From NCBI GenBank assembly GCA_011800155.1, contig CM022373.1:1984001-2048000 (forward strand): a DNA stretch of 64,000 bases. Direction: 5' to 3'. Made by a program: the position numbers and the translations under genes. The DNA comes from Flammulina velutipes. Lineage: Eukaryota > Basidiomycota > Agaricomycetes > Agaricales > Physalacriaceae. Below are positions 35,450 to 46,191 of the stretch, piece after piece. How positions within the stretch are numbered: the stretch's first letter is position 1; each line of letters begins with the position of its first letter. The notes below the pieces were generated by a model, which saw only the letters and a program-made list of their open reading frames with translations, was not told the origin of the DNA and did not search any database.

Positions 35450-37509
35450 ATGGCGACAGAGGCTGCAGCGGGAACGCACAAGGACCCAGTCACTGGCGAG
35501 ATGATCTCAAAGACGTGCGTTGAACGAACGTTAGATGCACGAGCTGATCGTGATGGACAGTGAGCTCAAGCGACGTCAAAAGCAGCGCGAAAGAGAGGCG
35601 GCAAAGGCCAACAAAGCTCCTCCACCCGCCGCCAGTGCATCCAAGACAGAGAAGAAGCCAGCCGAGGACGACCTCAACCCAAATGTGAGTCATATCCTGT
35701 CCGCGATGGCAATCTATTCATACAAAATCCCCAGCAATACTTTGAACTGCGGTCGCGACAAATCCTTGCTCTAAAGCAGAGCCAGAATCCTAATCCATAC
35801 CCGCACAAGTTCCATGTAACATCGTCCATCAGCGCATACATCGAGCAGTACGGCACTGCAGGCAAGATCACCGACGGGTCCAAGCTGGACGGCGTGACGG
35901 AGAGCCTGGCTGGGCGCGTGCACAACATCCGGACGGCGTCGTCGAAGCTAGTGTTCTACGATTTACACGGCGAAGGCAAAAAGGTGCAGATTATGGCGAG
36001 CCAGGCGGACGCAGCGGACCCAACGACGTTCGAGGCCGTCCATGGCATCTTCCGGCGTGGCGACATCGTCGGCGTCACGGGGACACCATCGCGCACGAAG
36101 AAGGGCGAGCTGAGCATCTCCCCCAGCGCGATGACCCTCCTCTCGCCGAACCTCCACCAACTGCCCTCCGCACATTTCGGTCTCAAGGACCAGGAAACCC
36201 GCTATCGCAAGCGCTATCTCGATCTGATAATCAGCGAAAAGACCCGCGACATATTTGTTCGTCGCAGTAAAATCATCAACTACATCCGCCGCTACTTTGA
36301 CGACCTTGGTTTCATCGAAGTAGAGACACCTATCACACAAATGACCGCCGGTGGCGCAACAGCAAAGCCCTTCGTCACACACCACAACGACCTCGACCTC
36401 GACCTCTTCCTCCGCATCGCCCCAGAGCTATACCTCAAGGAACTCGTCGTCGGTGGCCTCGACCGCGTTTACGAGCTTGGACGCGTCTTCCGCAATGAAG
36501 GCATCGATCTCACCCACAACCCGGAATTCACCATCTGCGAGTTCTATATGGCCTACGCCGACATGTACGACGTGATGGACATGACTGAATCGCTCGTCGA
36601 GGGCATCGTCAAGTCTTTGACCGGCGGAAGTACCAAGATGTTGTACCATCCCGACGGGAACAAGGGTGAGGAGGGCGCCCGGGTCTACGAACTCGACTTC
36701 AAGAGGCCTTGGAAGCGGTACGACATGATCGAGACACTGGAGGAGAAACTCGGCGTCAAGTTCCCTCCTGGTGATACTCTTCACACTGAGGAAACCAACA
36801 AGTTCTTGCGCGAGATTTGCACCAAGGTCAGTGTCCACTGTCTATGCTCCATCAGTTTGTCCTTATAGTTTGTTAGCACAACGTTGACTGTAGCGAACCA
36901 CGAACCAATGCTCGTCTCTTGGACAAGGTATGCTCACACCTTCCACATGAAGTCTCGTTCTCACGTCTACCCAGCTCGTTGGCGAATATATCGAACCACT
37001 TTGCATATCCCCAGCATTCATTGGTGCGCACCTAACGTGTTTGCTCGAATACTGATATTGACCACCGCGCACAGTCGGCCATCCCCAAGTGATGTCCCCG
37101 CTTGCCAAGTGGCATCGCTCTCGGCCTGGACTTTGTGAACGCTTCGAAGCCTTCCTGTGCGGGAAGGAGATCTGCAATGCCTATACCGAGTTGAACGATC
37201 CCTTTGAGCAACGTCTGCGATTTGAGGAGCAGACTCGCCAAAAGGATCAAGGTGATGATGAAGCGCAAGGTATCGATGAGACTTTCATCGACGCACTTGA
37301 GCATGGTCTACCGCCTACTGGTGGATGGGGCATGGGTATCGATCGTCTGGTCATGTTCCTCACTGATTCTACTAGTATGTGGTTTCGATTACTTTTTGCG
37401 TGTGTGGAATTCTTATGTCGTGTGTGTAGATATCAAGGAGGTCCTGCTTTTCCCTGCGATGAAGCCGGAAGTCTCCACATCTGCATTACCGTCAGGAGGA
37501 CAAGCATAG
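35450..37509 (+). CDS. KRS1: Cytosolic lysyl-tRNA synthetase (class IIb)
   Basis: Charges tRNA-Lys in the cytoplasm. The start [20 protein letters not shown] is followed by a short intron and the basic helical extension [17 protein letters not shown] typical of eukaryotic LysRS. The OB-fold anticodon-binding domain begins [20 protein letters not shown]. The catalytic core shows motif 1 ([20 protein letters not shown]), motif 2 ([20 protein letters not shown]) and motif 3 ([16 protein letters not shown]). Middle exons around 36836-37080 are short and resolve to [20 protein letters not shown] and [20 protein letters not shown]. The C-terminal exon reads [20 protein letters not shown]. No organelle-targeting presequence is apparent. 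Confidence 0.95.
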
Positions 37510-38340
37510 ATGTATTTCTTCTTGGGGCGGACCTCCTCTTCGGGCCTCGGACGAATAAAAGGCTTCACGTACTAGACCTAGCGCAGGCGTAGAGGGTAGA
37601 GCGAGGCTAAGTATAATATCGATGATTGAATTATTTTGGCCATCCAAAAACATACCTCCCCCCGCTGGCTATTTGCCTATCGTGATTCAAAGGGCTAGCG
37701 TACTGTGGACCCCCACAATGGGAGGGGAAATGGTGGTATCGTTCTGATTGACTCAGTCGTTCATAACTCCTAAACCACCATGTCTTCTTCACCAGACACG
37801 CCTACACCCAGCTATACAACCTCGATCCCTTCTACCAGCATTCCGGAACACTGTAATTCATCTAACTCCTGGCCTGTAGATAGTGATCGAGCCTTGCGCT
37901 GGCTGCCATGACTATATTGAGGACCTTTAGTCTGAACATACTTGATGTATTGAACACCGAAAAAAAGGGGGAACGCACCAAAAAAATAGATGTACGGGGT
38001 ATGACGAAAGCTACAGCGTCTCCTGGATCTGGAACATGTATCCTGGCAAACTACACCTACCCAATATGTTTTGAAGACCGCGGCGTTTGCCGAACGATGA
38101 CTTGACCTCTCACCACCACGCTGAGCAGCTAGTTTACCTCCAGGAATGTATCAAACACTTCTACCATCTCTCTCGCCCATCCATTCCGTGAATAGAGCCG
38201 TTGAAACTGGATATGCTCTCCGCCATGACACTCTAATTGCGTTACCTTTCGACCTCGACACGCTCTCCGCCAGAACAATATATTCAACTCATCATGAAAT
38301 GCATATCCTTGACTACTTGAGATGCTTCAGATTCACGGAA
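37510..38340. other. Region of unresolved coding potential
   Basis: A possible start at 37781 (MSSSPDTPTPSYTTSIPSTS) and a few open stretches follow, but I could not link them through splice sites into one frame. It may hold 5' exons of the tentative gene at 38341-38730 or be non-coding. Confidence 0.3.
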
Positions 38341-38730
38341 ACAATGCACTTAGTCTCGGAATTGGATGGCTGGTAAGCTCTTTAACGCCCCATGTCATTT
38401 AACTCATGTGGAATATAGTCTTACACAGTGATACCATTTACAACAAGTACATTCGTCCAGTCGTCGTTGGATCTATTCTTGCTGCCTAATACGACGCTTA
38501 CCGTGAAAGATACTTTTACTGACTCCAGTAAGCAAAGCTAGTTCTTCATCATTATGAAAGTCATCACCCTTCAAATAGGTGTATCTGGACATTTTGAATT
38601 GGTACTGTCCTCGCAAATTAAGCAACAGGACATTCCTCTCATTTTCTTCGTAAGCATTTCGTCTTATTCTCCTCTATATCTGAATCTGACCCCAAAGGAT
38701 AAAAGCCGGGGACAATAGACACGAGCGAAT
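38341..38730 (+). CDS. Tentative 3' exons of an unrecognised gene
   Basis: Three segments join through canonical junctions in one frame. They read IHGNNALSLGIGWL, then SYTVIPFTTSTFVQSSLDLF (up to the donor at about 38530), then SVSGHFELVLSSQIKQQDIP (from about 38581), and end FFDKSRGQ-stop after the intron starting near 38650. Each intron is about 50 nt with GTAAG donors, which favours a real gene. The beta-rich, Thr/Ser-rich sequence has no family I recognise. An alternative acceptor gives an early stop, so confidence is low. Confidence 0.35.
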
Positions 38731-38838
38731 GGATCCTAGATCAAAAGCTGGATCCAAACCGTTCTTACCCATCTCTGACTATGCTGGTCAAAGTGCACAA
38801 AAAATCAATTTCATGTCGTAACTAGCATTTAATATGTT

Positions 38839-39011
38839 ATTCGTGTATATTCAGGTAATTCGTGTATATTCATATAGATTCGTGTATATCAGTGTAAATT
38901 CGTGCAAGTACCAAGGCATACGTGTATTCGTGTAGTGAACGCGGTCACACATATTTCACGCCAGACCAACAATTCGTGTATAACTTGTATATCAGTCGTC
39001 AAATTCGTGTA
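38839..39011 (+). repeat. ATTCGTGTA iterated motif array
   Basis: Seven copies of ATTCGTGTA (one with a single change) start at 38839, 38858, 38878, 38898, 38926, 38972 and 39003. The first four are spaced 19-20 nt apart, close to two helical turns, and several continue TATTCA. The array ends 31 bp before the stop codon of the minus-strand gene at 39042. It resembles the subterminal binding-site arrays of DNA transposons, but no protein is known to bind it. Confidence 0.65.
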
Positions 39012-39514
39012 AAAGGTAGTATCGTCGTATTACAAAGTACTCTACTGGTCCATCTCGATATCCTCACCTCTTGCCTCCTCACCCTCACCCTCACCCTCCT
39101 CAGCCTCAGCCTCAGCCTCCCCAGCCTCATCCTCCTCAGCCTCAGCCTCAGCCTCTTCCTCAGCCTCCTCAGCCTGCTGCTCATTGTCATCGGTACCGAC
39201 CCCTGTAGACGTTCTAGCCGGTTCCGGTACTAGCTCGGTGCGCTTGAACATAAGATCCCCCTGTACACTGCCGGCGTACATCATGGCCTGCTGGACGGTA
39301 TGAGCATGAATCTCTGGTTCCCCGGAGAACACTTTGTCGGCCCCCAGTTGGCTTAGAACTGCCTCTAGACAATAGCGGTTCATCTTGAACTTTGAAGCCA
39401 TGTCTGCGGCTTCCAGTGCCTGGCGTAGCTCCGAGAGACGTAGATATCGGGCGTTACCGGGAGAGAGGAGGAGACGCTGGGTATGTTCATCAGGAAATGT
39501 CCTCCTGCTCTCGG

Positions 39515-40939
39515 TTAACCTAAGTCTATCAGGTACACTTAGGTTACTCAGGTGCAGCTGAACCTGAAGACAAGGTTCAGATCAAGGTTAGACCTGAAGC
39601 AGACTGAGGTGAACTAATAGTAACACTAAGTATACCTCGAACAACCAAAGTATACTGTAGGTATTGTCTTGTCTTGAACCTTTACTGCCTGGAAACTCAA
39701 GCATAACTTCAGGTATAGTCTTGTACTCAAGCTTAGCTGAAGGTTTACAAGAGGAATCCTTCAGTTCATCCTCAAGCAGTAACTAGAGGTCTCAATAATA
39801 CTTGACATTTCAGTTAAGGATAGCAGAAAATAAATGTCTCATTAAAAGCAATAGTATAATATAATGATTGGATAATAAAAGAAGAAATACTAGAAGAAAG
39901 AGTAGATTAGTCAAGAATCAAGTCAACAGAGCAAGAAACATACCAGAAGAGCACACACAATCAAGAGTAAACACCTTTGAAGAAGAGACAATGATTAGCA
40001 ATTATAAGAAAAGAAGAAGCAAGTCCACATACCAAGAGAACATTCAAGACTTGAAGATTTAAAGAGGGAACATGGAAGAAGGAGGTCAAGAGAGGAATGG
40101 TGGGATCAGAGCTCAGCTCTGGTTTAAATACCAACATGAAGTCACATGACCAGGGCATAGGGTTTGGGTCCGGAGGTCCGGACCTAAATTGTCTGCCTGT
40201 TGGACTTGATCAATTCTTGATTCTTGATTTACCACTGTTCACTCAATAACTCTCTAGGACTTGCATGGAAGGTAGCAGACCTATATATGGTTGGAAAGCG
40301 TTTAATTAGGGCTACAAGACGAGTCTATAACCGTGGGAAAATAAGGGGTGCAGTTCCGGCTATAAGTCATTCAATCAATTCTCTGTTTCTTGTGTTCAAG
40401 CAATAGCACTACTACACTTGACTGGAAGGTATAAGTATTATATACTGTCAGAAAGCGTTTAATTAGGCCTACAAAACGCTTATATAATCATTGGAATCGC
40501 AGGGACGCACCACAAGTTATAGGCAAAATACATGATTTTACTCGGATTTCTCTAGTATTACTTGCTTATAGTATCTATCCTATTATACAGTAATTAGACA
40601 ACAAGTGCCAGAGTCTAGTCCTGTTGAAGACTGTTGAAATACTTTAGGTAATCTGTAAGTAGTACAAGGCAGGTCTGAGGTGTACTTTGGATAGCTAAGG
40701 TCTGACTTGTTGCATTGATATCTTGAAGTTGACTCTGAGATACCTGAGTTTCTTGGTAGTTGATGTTCAACCTGGTGCTGTCCTATGCTAACCAAATGAC
40801 ACTATAGGTTATTGGATAGCAGTTCTGTTGGCCTCTGTAAACCTAGGTATGCTTAGGTGCTTGAGGCTTACCAGGCTGACTAGGTCTGCCATAGTTAGCT
40901 TGAGGTAGAGTCTTTACACTAGATTAAACCTACTGTTAA
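39515..40939. mobile_element. Non-autonomous insertion at a TTAA target site
   Basis: AT-rich, non-coding 1421-bp unit. TTAA lies at both ends (39515-39518 and 40936-40939) inside the coding sequence of the minus-strand gene. The target rebuilt with one TTAA is the palindrome CTCGGTTAACCGAG, so the duplication could be TTAA or up to GTTAACC. Keeping one copy restores the host frame exactly (…PRLT-ESRR…), although 1421 is not a multiple of three. TTAA is the piggyBac target, but the ends (CCTAAG... and ...CTACTG) are not clear terminal inverted repeats. The left end has a 9-bp inverted pair, AACCTAAGT and ACTTAGGTT. No transposase frame. A solo LTR is an alternative. Confidence 0.7.
40250..40540. 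repeat. Imperfect tandem duplication inside the TTAA insertion
   Basis: Two versions of a block of roughly 120-170 bp share GAAAGCGTTTAATTAGG and the flanking ACTTG-TGGAAGGTA and CTACAA-ACG segments. They start near 40259 and 40419. The copies are clearly diverged, so the duplication is older than the insertion or has decayed. Confidence 0.6.
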
Positions 40940-41905
40940 CCGAGGCCAGGTAGCCCTTTCCTGATGTTGACGCCACATTGCTTTCCAACCATCCATGCAA
41001 GTCGTGTGACTGGTACATGTGTAGTCATGGGAGGCCATACGGATGAGGCTCTCGGCGAGCTGCTTGCGTTCCAACTCCAGAATCTCGCGGGAGCGGTAAA
41101 TGAGGCGCGCCAGAGTATCGCCCATATAGTGGAGCTCTTGTTCGGTAATGGCCTCCGTATGACAATGGAGGAGATCGCGCGCGGCAGGGGAAACCCAGTC
41201 CTCACGGGAAATACGGACTCCTAGAGACAGGCGCTTGGCAGCAGAAAGGTTCAATTGCTCCAAATGCCGCAAAGCAAAGTCGATTCCATGTTGAATGATG
41301 AACATCTGACTAAAAGCCAGGATGTTGAGAAGCGCTCCCTCGTTTGCCGCAAGAGAATCTTCATCGATAGCTCTTTTTTCTCATTAGAAATAAGAAATAA
41401 TGATAGTAAATTTACACACAGGCGATTGAACCAAATATGGAAGTCCTGAACCATGCCATAGCTAACACAGGGAGGAAGTGGGATAGGACGCTGCCGGGTT
41501 AGGCCTTCAATAGTTTCCGGAACAGTGGGATTCCCTTGGACTGGAAGGCTCAATATGTTCTCAAATCCTTCAGAGTGGCGTATAAGGAGACCAGCATTCA
41601 TACAGAACAGATACTTATTTTCTGCCTACGGTTGCATTAGACGCATCCAAAATAAACAAAATGACGCTCACCAAAAAATATATGGGACGTACCTCAAAGG
41701 AGGTCTCGTCTTCCTTCCATAAATTCACCGGAGTAGGCTGTATCGGTTCAATATGCTGAGTGGATTGCGTGAATTCCGTTGATTGAGTGGCCATCGGGGA
41801 TGAGGAAGCGGAAGGCACAGAGGGTGCAGTAGAACCAAAGGGCCGGAACCAAGGTGGAAAGGTCCCCTGGCTGCTGTATTGATAGAATCCAGTAGCTTCA
41901 TCCAT

Positions 41906-42049
41906 AGCTGATATAGCAAGACCGAGCGCGTAGAAAGAGCAAAGACAAGTTCAACACACACGTGACCTCGATTGTGTGTGTAAGTGATGCCCCTGAGTTT
42001 CCGGTCCGGTTGCTGCTTTGTGGCGCTCCGATCTCAACAATCAACCGTC
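41906..42049. promoter_or_regulatory. Divergent promoter between unknown gene and integrase
   Basis: Only 144 bp separate the ATG at 41905 (minus) from that at 42050 (plus). It contains CACGTGACC at 41960-41968, an E-box-like palindrome. Such a short shared promoter suggests co-regulation of the two genes as part of one element. Confidence 0.45.
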
Positions 42050-44051
42050 ATGTTTACCGAACTTCCTCAACGCGAAGAGCCCTATCCCTCCTCTATTGTT
42101 AACGCTGTTGATATACTGCGCGATATCCATCGATTATCTCATACACTCCTCCAAAAAGGAAATTACAGTATCCATCGCATCGAGTTTTATCTGGACAACA
42201 TTATTCAAGATGCTGTTCCACTAGTACTGGATCTCTCTCAATCATCAGCAGAGAATGGTATACCTGAACAATGGACTATCTCTTTGATGAAGATATTCAC
42301 CAATCTCATCGATGGTCTGATGGAGGCACATAAATCGACCTTGGGCGTGTGCGTCTCTTGAGATCTTTCTATGATGTGTACTAATTCTATCTTATCTAGA
42401 GAATCCTCTCATTTAGAGTTCGCAGCACCTCTTACTGTTGAGCGGAATGGAAAACGCGGTCGTCCTCGCAAAAATATCAACCTGGAGTTTCTGCAAGACG
42501 CCATGAGCCCCCAGCGTCGTCTATCTCTTCAAGAGCTTGCCAACAAGCTTGGCATCCATCGTAACACCCTTCGCTACCAACTCAAAGCTCATAATGTCGA
42601 CTATGGCTTTTCCCGCATCTCCGACAATGACTTGGATATCCTCACTCGATCCTTCAAAGCACAATATCCAGACTCTGGCATATGCTATCTGATAGGATTC
42701 TTCCGTCGTCACAATGTTCGCGTAGCCAAGAGGCGCGCTATGGCATCAGCACACCGTGTAGACCGAGTTGGCACTCGCATTCGTCTCCAGCGCCAAAAAA
42801 AAACCAGGCGCACCGTCTACTCTGTTCCAAGGCCCAATGCACTCTGGCATATTGATGGCCACCATAAACTTATCCTGTGGGGCATAGTTATCCATGGAGT
42901 TATCGACGGATACTCACGGGTGGTAAGATCCTTCCATCATGTATCTATCTACTTCTAAGCAAACCTATGTTATAGGTGACTGGTCTTCGCGCTAGTACCA
43001 ACAACAGGTCTGGTACAGTGCTGAATATGTTCATGGATGCCATAGAGAAACATGGTCTGCCGTCCCGCGTACGAGGTGATCGTGGTGGAGAAAATAAAGA
43101 TGTAGCTGTGCTTATGATTATGGCACAAGGCATGCATCGTGCCAGCTTTATGTGGGGATCTTCGACGCACAACACCAGGATAGAGCGTCTGTGGGGAGAG
43201 ATAGGGTCTCAGTTTGCGCGATCGTGGCGCACATTCTTTCTACGTCTAGAACGTCTACATTTCCTAGATCGCGGCGACAAACGACATCTTTGGCTACTAC
43301 ATCATCTCTTTCTTGACGAGATCAATGCCGACTGCGATGACTTTGTAGCAAACTGGAATACACATCCAATGAGCGGTGTTGCCAAGAACCAAAGTCCTTT
43401 AGTACATTATTACCCTCTTCAGATCTTCAAACTAACATTCTAAAGGATATGTATTGGAGCGGACAAACAGAGCATGGAAAGTACAGCCTTGACTTCAAGC
43501 ATGTTCACCCCAAACTACTTGAGCGCTATTACGGAGCACCGGAAGATGATTCTCTCTATGAATCTGATGAAGATGCCGCCAGCGAGGAGGAAGCCAACAG
43601 CAGTGATGCAATGGATGAAGATGAAGATAATTATGAAGATGAACCTACTGGTAAGAAGAAGCCCAAGGAGGACACTGACAGCGATAGCGACACAATGGAT
43701 GTTGACAAGGTAGAGGCAGCTCATGCTTCCAACTTCAAGCACGAAGCAGTCCAAGTGCCCAAACATCAGCCTCCCTTCGAAGGACACGCGAACGAAGATG
43801 TCTTACAGGCTGCCTTGGAAAGAGCTATAGTGGAGCTGGATGCAGAGGACATTATTCCTCTTGGCTATGGTATGCGACCAGAGGAATGGGGTAGTGAGGG
43901 TTATCCAACAGTGGAATGCATTCAAGTGGGTCGGAGAGGCAGGAAAGAGTATTATGTTTCTCTGACCGATAAGCTTTGGCGTCCACGAGCCATACGATGG
44001 GTACAGGCGCTTCACTCATTGAACGAGCTTACTTTCCGTAGTGAGCAGTAA
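42050..44051 (+). CDS. DDE integrase-core transposase with AT-hook and HTH
   Basis: Integrase of the retroviral-like DDE fold, probably catalysing DNA strand transfer in the nucleus. Exons 42050-42348, 42400-42922, 42976-43401 and 43446-44051 give 617 aa with no frameshift. An AT-hook (GKRGRPRKN, residues ~117-125) and an HTH (RRLSLQELANKLGIHRNTLR, ~139-158) precede the catalytic core. First Asp: LWHIDGHHKLILWGIVIHG (Asp ~252). Second Asp: SRVRGDRGGENKDV. Glu: STHNTRIERLWGEI. The C-terminal 200 residues have a strongly acidic Glu/Asp stretch. This 'WHIDGxHKL…STHNTRIERLW' class is widespread in mushrooms as stand-alone genes. Its neighbour is a Ulp1-type protease, a pairing also known from Ginger-like and Polinton elements. 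The catalytic triad is intact. Confidence 0.85.
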
Positions 44052-44085
44052 TTAATTGTCTAAGATATAAATCATGTCCTGATAC

Positions 44086-45489
44086 TTAAGCACTACTACT
44101 TGGCTCCCCGTTGAAGTTGTGTGCCAGAAATCTATGTATCTCCGCCAGAAAATGCATCCGATATCCCACCACGTTGGCCTGAGCACCATGCTTTAGGTTC
44201 TCGAAGGTCACAGAGGGCGTGTCATTGTTGCTCGTGGGGAAGGGGTCGTGAAACAGAAGAGCCTCCATCCAGGCAAGAATATGAACCCCACAATCAACAC
44301 CATTGCCCTGGTGAGGTACCTAGTAATCGTCAATAGTCTGCGATGAGAAAAAAACAAACTTCTACCTTGGCCTCAACTATACGCAGCTTCGGTCCCGATG
44401 TAGCGCCGCACTTTTTCCACCAGAGTTCCAGTATCTTGATCATGTTCTAGAATAAAGTTAACCTCGAACCAAAATCCGTACACCAATACTTACCTTACAT
44501 ATCCGCTCATTGAAGGACTTGCTGAAAGGGAGGGGAAAGCTATCAATAACACATATGATCCCTTTGCGAAAGTCCACAGCTAGGGCCGCCCAATGGTCGT
44601 CCTTGGATTTGAACAGGGGGACAATAAATCGTCGCCACTTGCTAACATCTGCTGGCATATTTTTCCCTTGCGAACCAAATATCCTATCTGGGCGATCGAG
44701 CGTCTCTTGGTCGAGTTTCTTCTTTACCTGGCCGTTGCGCTCCATGAGGCGTTTTGTCGCCCACCAGGTTTCTACGATCAGTAGTGTGGGGTCTCCAACA
44801 GTCGCCCAAACATTTACCAAGTAGTTGACGCTCTCATCGCTGAGACGTCCACCAATGGAGAAACGCTCCAGCTCCTGGGGGCGTCTAAGTAGTGGTGTCC
44901 CGATGATCTGTGGGATGCGGATCTGAGCATATGATTTCACCTGCGTCAAGCTCACTCATCATTACAGCCTTTTATACCAAATAGAAAAAAGACGCACCAT
45001 GGTTACATACTCCTTTAGTATTGGGGGCCGGATATTTGGCAGGACGAAGAGACTCTCGCCGATATTCCTTTCCAGCTTGATGAACGCCGAGCGTAGCTTC
45101 CGAAAGTCCTCTTGCATGCCAGCTTCTTGTGCCGTACGGGATAGTGTGACCGTCATGCGCGCTACCTCGAGCCGGAGTTCATGCAGCCGTAGGTAGTCGT
45201 CCAACGTCGGACAGGGAAAGCGCGCGGCAATGGTGATATTGTCTTGAAGGTGTCCGGAGAGACGTTCGACACACGTGTACAGGTCGACAGGGATACGGCC
45301 GTCCTGTAGAACGTCCGGCCATTTAGCTACAGCGTGATAAACCTTGTCAAGAGCTGTACAAATGTTCAGTATGGAATCAGGTCTCCAGAAGCGGGGGACG
45401 TTACTTTCAAGATAGATATTGTCAAATTTAGCCTTTTTGCTCAACGATCCGGTGGGGCTGAGGGAGTTCCGACGACGTTTGCGACCCAT
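44086..45489 (-). CDS. Ulp1/C48-type (SUMO-protease-like) cysteine protease
   Basis: Cysteine protease of the Ulp1 fold. Exons 45489-44998, 44940-44494, 44446-44366 and 44319-44086 give 417 aa. The catalytic region has the expected order: His in DDHWAALAVDF, Asp in ICVIDSFPLP, Gln in VPHQGNGVDCG and the nucleophile Cys in the same DCG motif, followed by VHILAWME. The N-terminal 160 residues are helical and of unknown role; the very N-terminus is a basic stretch (MGRKRRR, KKAK) suitable for nuclear import. Its stop codon lies 34 bp from that of the integrase, so the two are convergent. It may process an element protein or remove SUMO from host factors. Frames are clean, so it may be active. 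Confidence 0.85.
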
Positions 45490-45601
45490 GGCAATGATGG
45501 TAAGAGTAAGAGAGCGACGTCGTGATCGACCCTAACGTATCCCGTTGCGGCTCTTCAAACGACCTTCGCCCACACTGTTATAAGCGGAATGAATCATATA
45601 T

Positions 45602-45646
45602 ACCCTCCCCGAGGATTCGAACCTCGCTTGGCACCAGCGGGAGGGT
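45602..45646 (-). ncRNA. tRNA-like acceptor/T-arm minihelix
   Basis: On the minus strand, CCCTCCC (45645-45639) pairs perfectly over 7 bp with GGGAGGG (45609-45603). Directly before the 3' half sits a 5-bp hairpin CGAGG/CCTCG closing the loop TTCGAAT, the classic T-loop. One unpaired T follows, in the place of the discriminator base. A 12-nt linker (45638-45627) takes the place of the D and anticodon arms. It thus has the geometry of the top half of a tRNA. It could be a truncated tRNA gene, a SINE end or a structural RNA of the element. No complete A box is seen upstream. Confidence 0.5.
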
Positions 45647-45670
45647 GAGGGCATGAGAGGAAGGGCGGGT

Positions 45671-46191
45671 CTAGGTAGAGGAGAGCGGTTGGTCTGGGAG
45701 CGCAGTTGGTACGCCGCCTGCCGATGCACCAGACATGGAGACACCGGTAGATGAGCTAGCAGCGGTATGTGACGGCGGAAGGTACAAATTTGGCGGGTTG
45801 GCCTGGATGGAGGGTGGGGGGACGGAAGGGCGCTTTTGGGCGGCGATTACGGGTGGTACCATACAGATCTAGTTTTAGCCGAACTGACGGAGAGAGGACG
45901 TTGAAAACTTACCAAGGTCGATTTCGTGGTGTGGGCAGTACAAGCTCCACCACCACCCTCCTGTCGTCGGGACGACGTGTCAAACCCTTCGCGATTGAGC
46001 GGCCATCGCAGCGCATATACATATTGTCGCCGTTCGTGGCAATCCTCGCTGTTGGCGATAACCCATGCCGTTGGCGATAAGCCTCGCCGTAGGTATGCAA
46101 CCGTCTTCCTGGCGCGTGCGGTGACGGCTGGTTCTCCGTTATTCGAGCAACGTCGACAGCTGCACAGCGTCTTTGTTCTGATCCTTTTCAT
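45671..46191 (-). CDS. Small cysteine-motif protein, possibly a transposase relic
   Basis: Two exons joined by an intron of about 44 nt near 45868-45911: the first starts at 46191, the second ends at 45671, with the junction TKSTLICMVPPVIAAQKRPS. The N-terminus CSCRRCSNNGEPAVTARARK resembles the short CxCxxC zinc-cluster openings of some mushroom transposases. The C-terminal part is Pro/Ser-rich. About 159 aa. A GTTATCGCCAACGGCATGGG-type near-repeat lies in the middle. The identity is not established. Confidence 0.35.

Larger units (their letters stand above)
39042..41905 (-). pseudogene. Unknown integrase-linked gene interrupted by a 1.42-kb insertion
   Basis: Starts MDEATGFYQYSSQGTFPPWF at 41905. 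Exons 41905-41693, 41613-41420 and 41309 downwards join as ETSFEYLFCMNAGLLIRHSE and HIWFNRLQMFIIQHGIDFAL. The third exon reads to TWPRLT at 40936 and there meets the insertion 39519-40939. On the far side the same frame resumes as TESRRTFPDEHTQRLLLSPG and runs to 39042. The C-terminus is an extreme Glu/Ala tract (EEAEEEAEAEAEEDEAGEAE) encoded by a CCTCAG-type microsatellite. The intact product would be about 430-440 aa; no known domain is seen. It diverges from the integrase gene, with 144 bp between starts, which suggests a shared promoter in one mobile unit. With the insertion the protein stops after TVGLI. Confidence 0.7.

Noticed and set aside
39519..40939. Reading the TTAA insert as a long intron of the minus-strand gene
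   Set aside because: The available GT donor and AG acceptor at its ends give a frameshift and early stop; only removal at TTAA restores the frame.
42050..45489. Polinton/Maverick element suggested by integrase plus Ulp1-like protease
   Set aside because: No DNA polymerase B, packaging ATPase or capsid gene is seen nearby.
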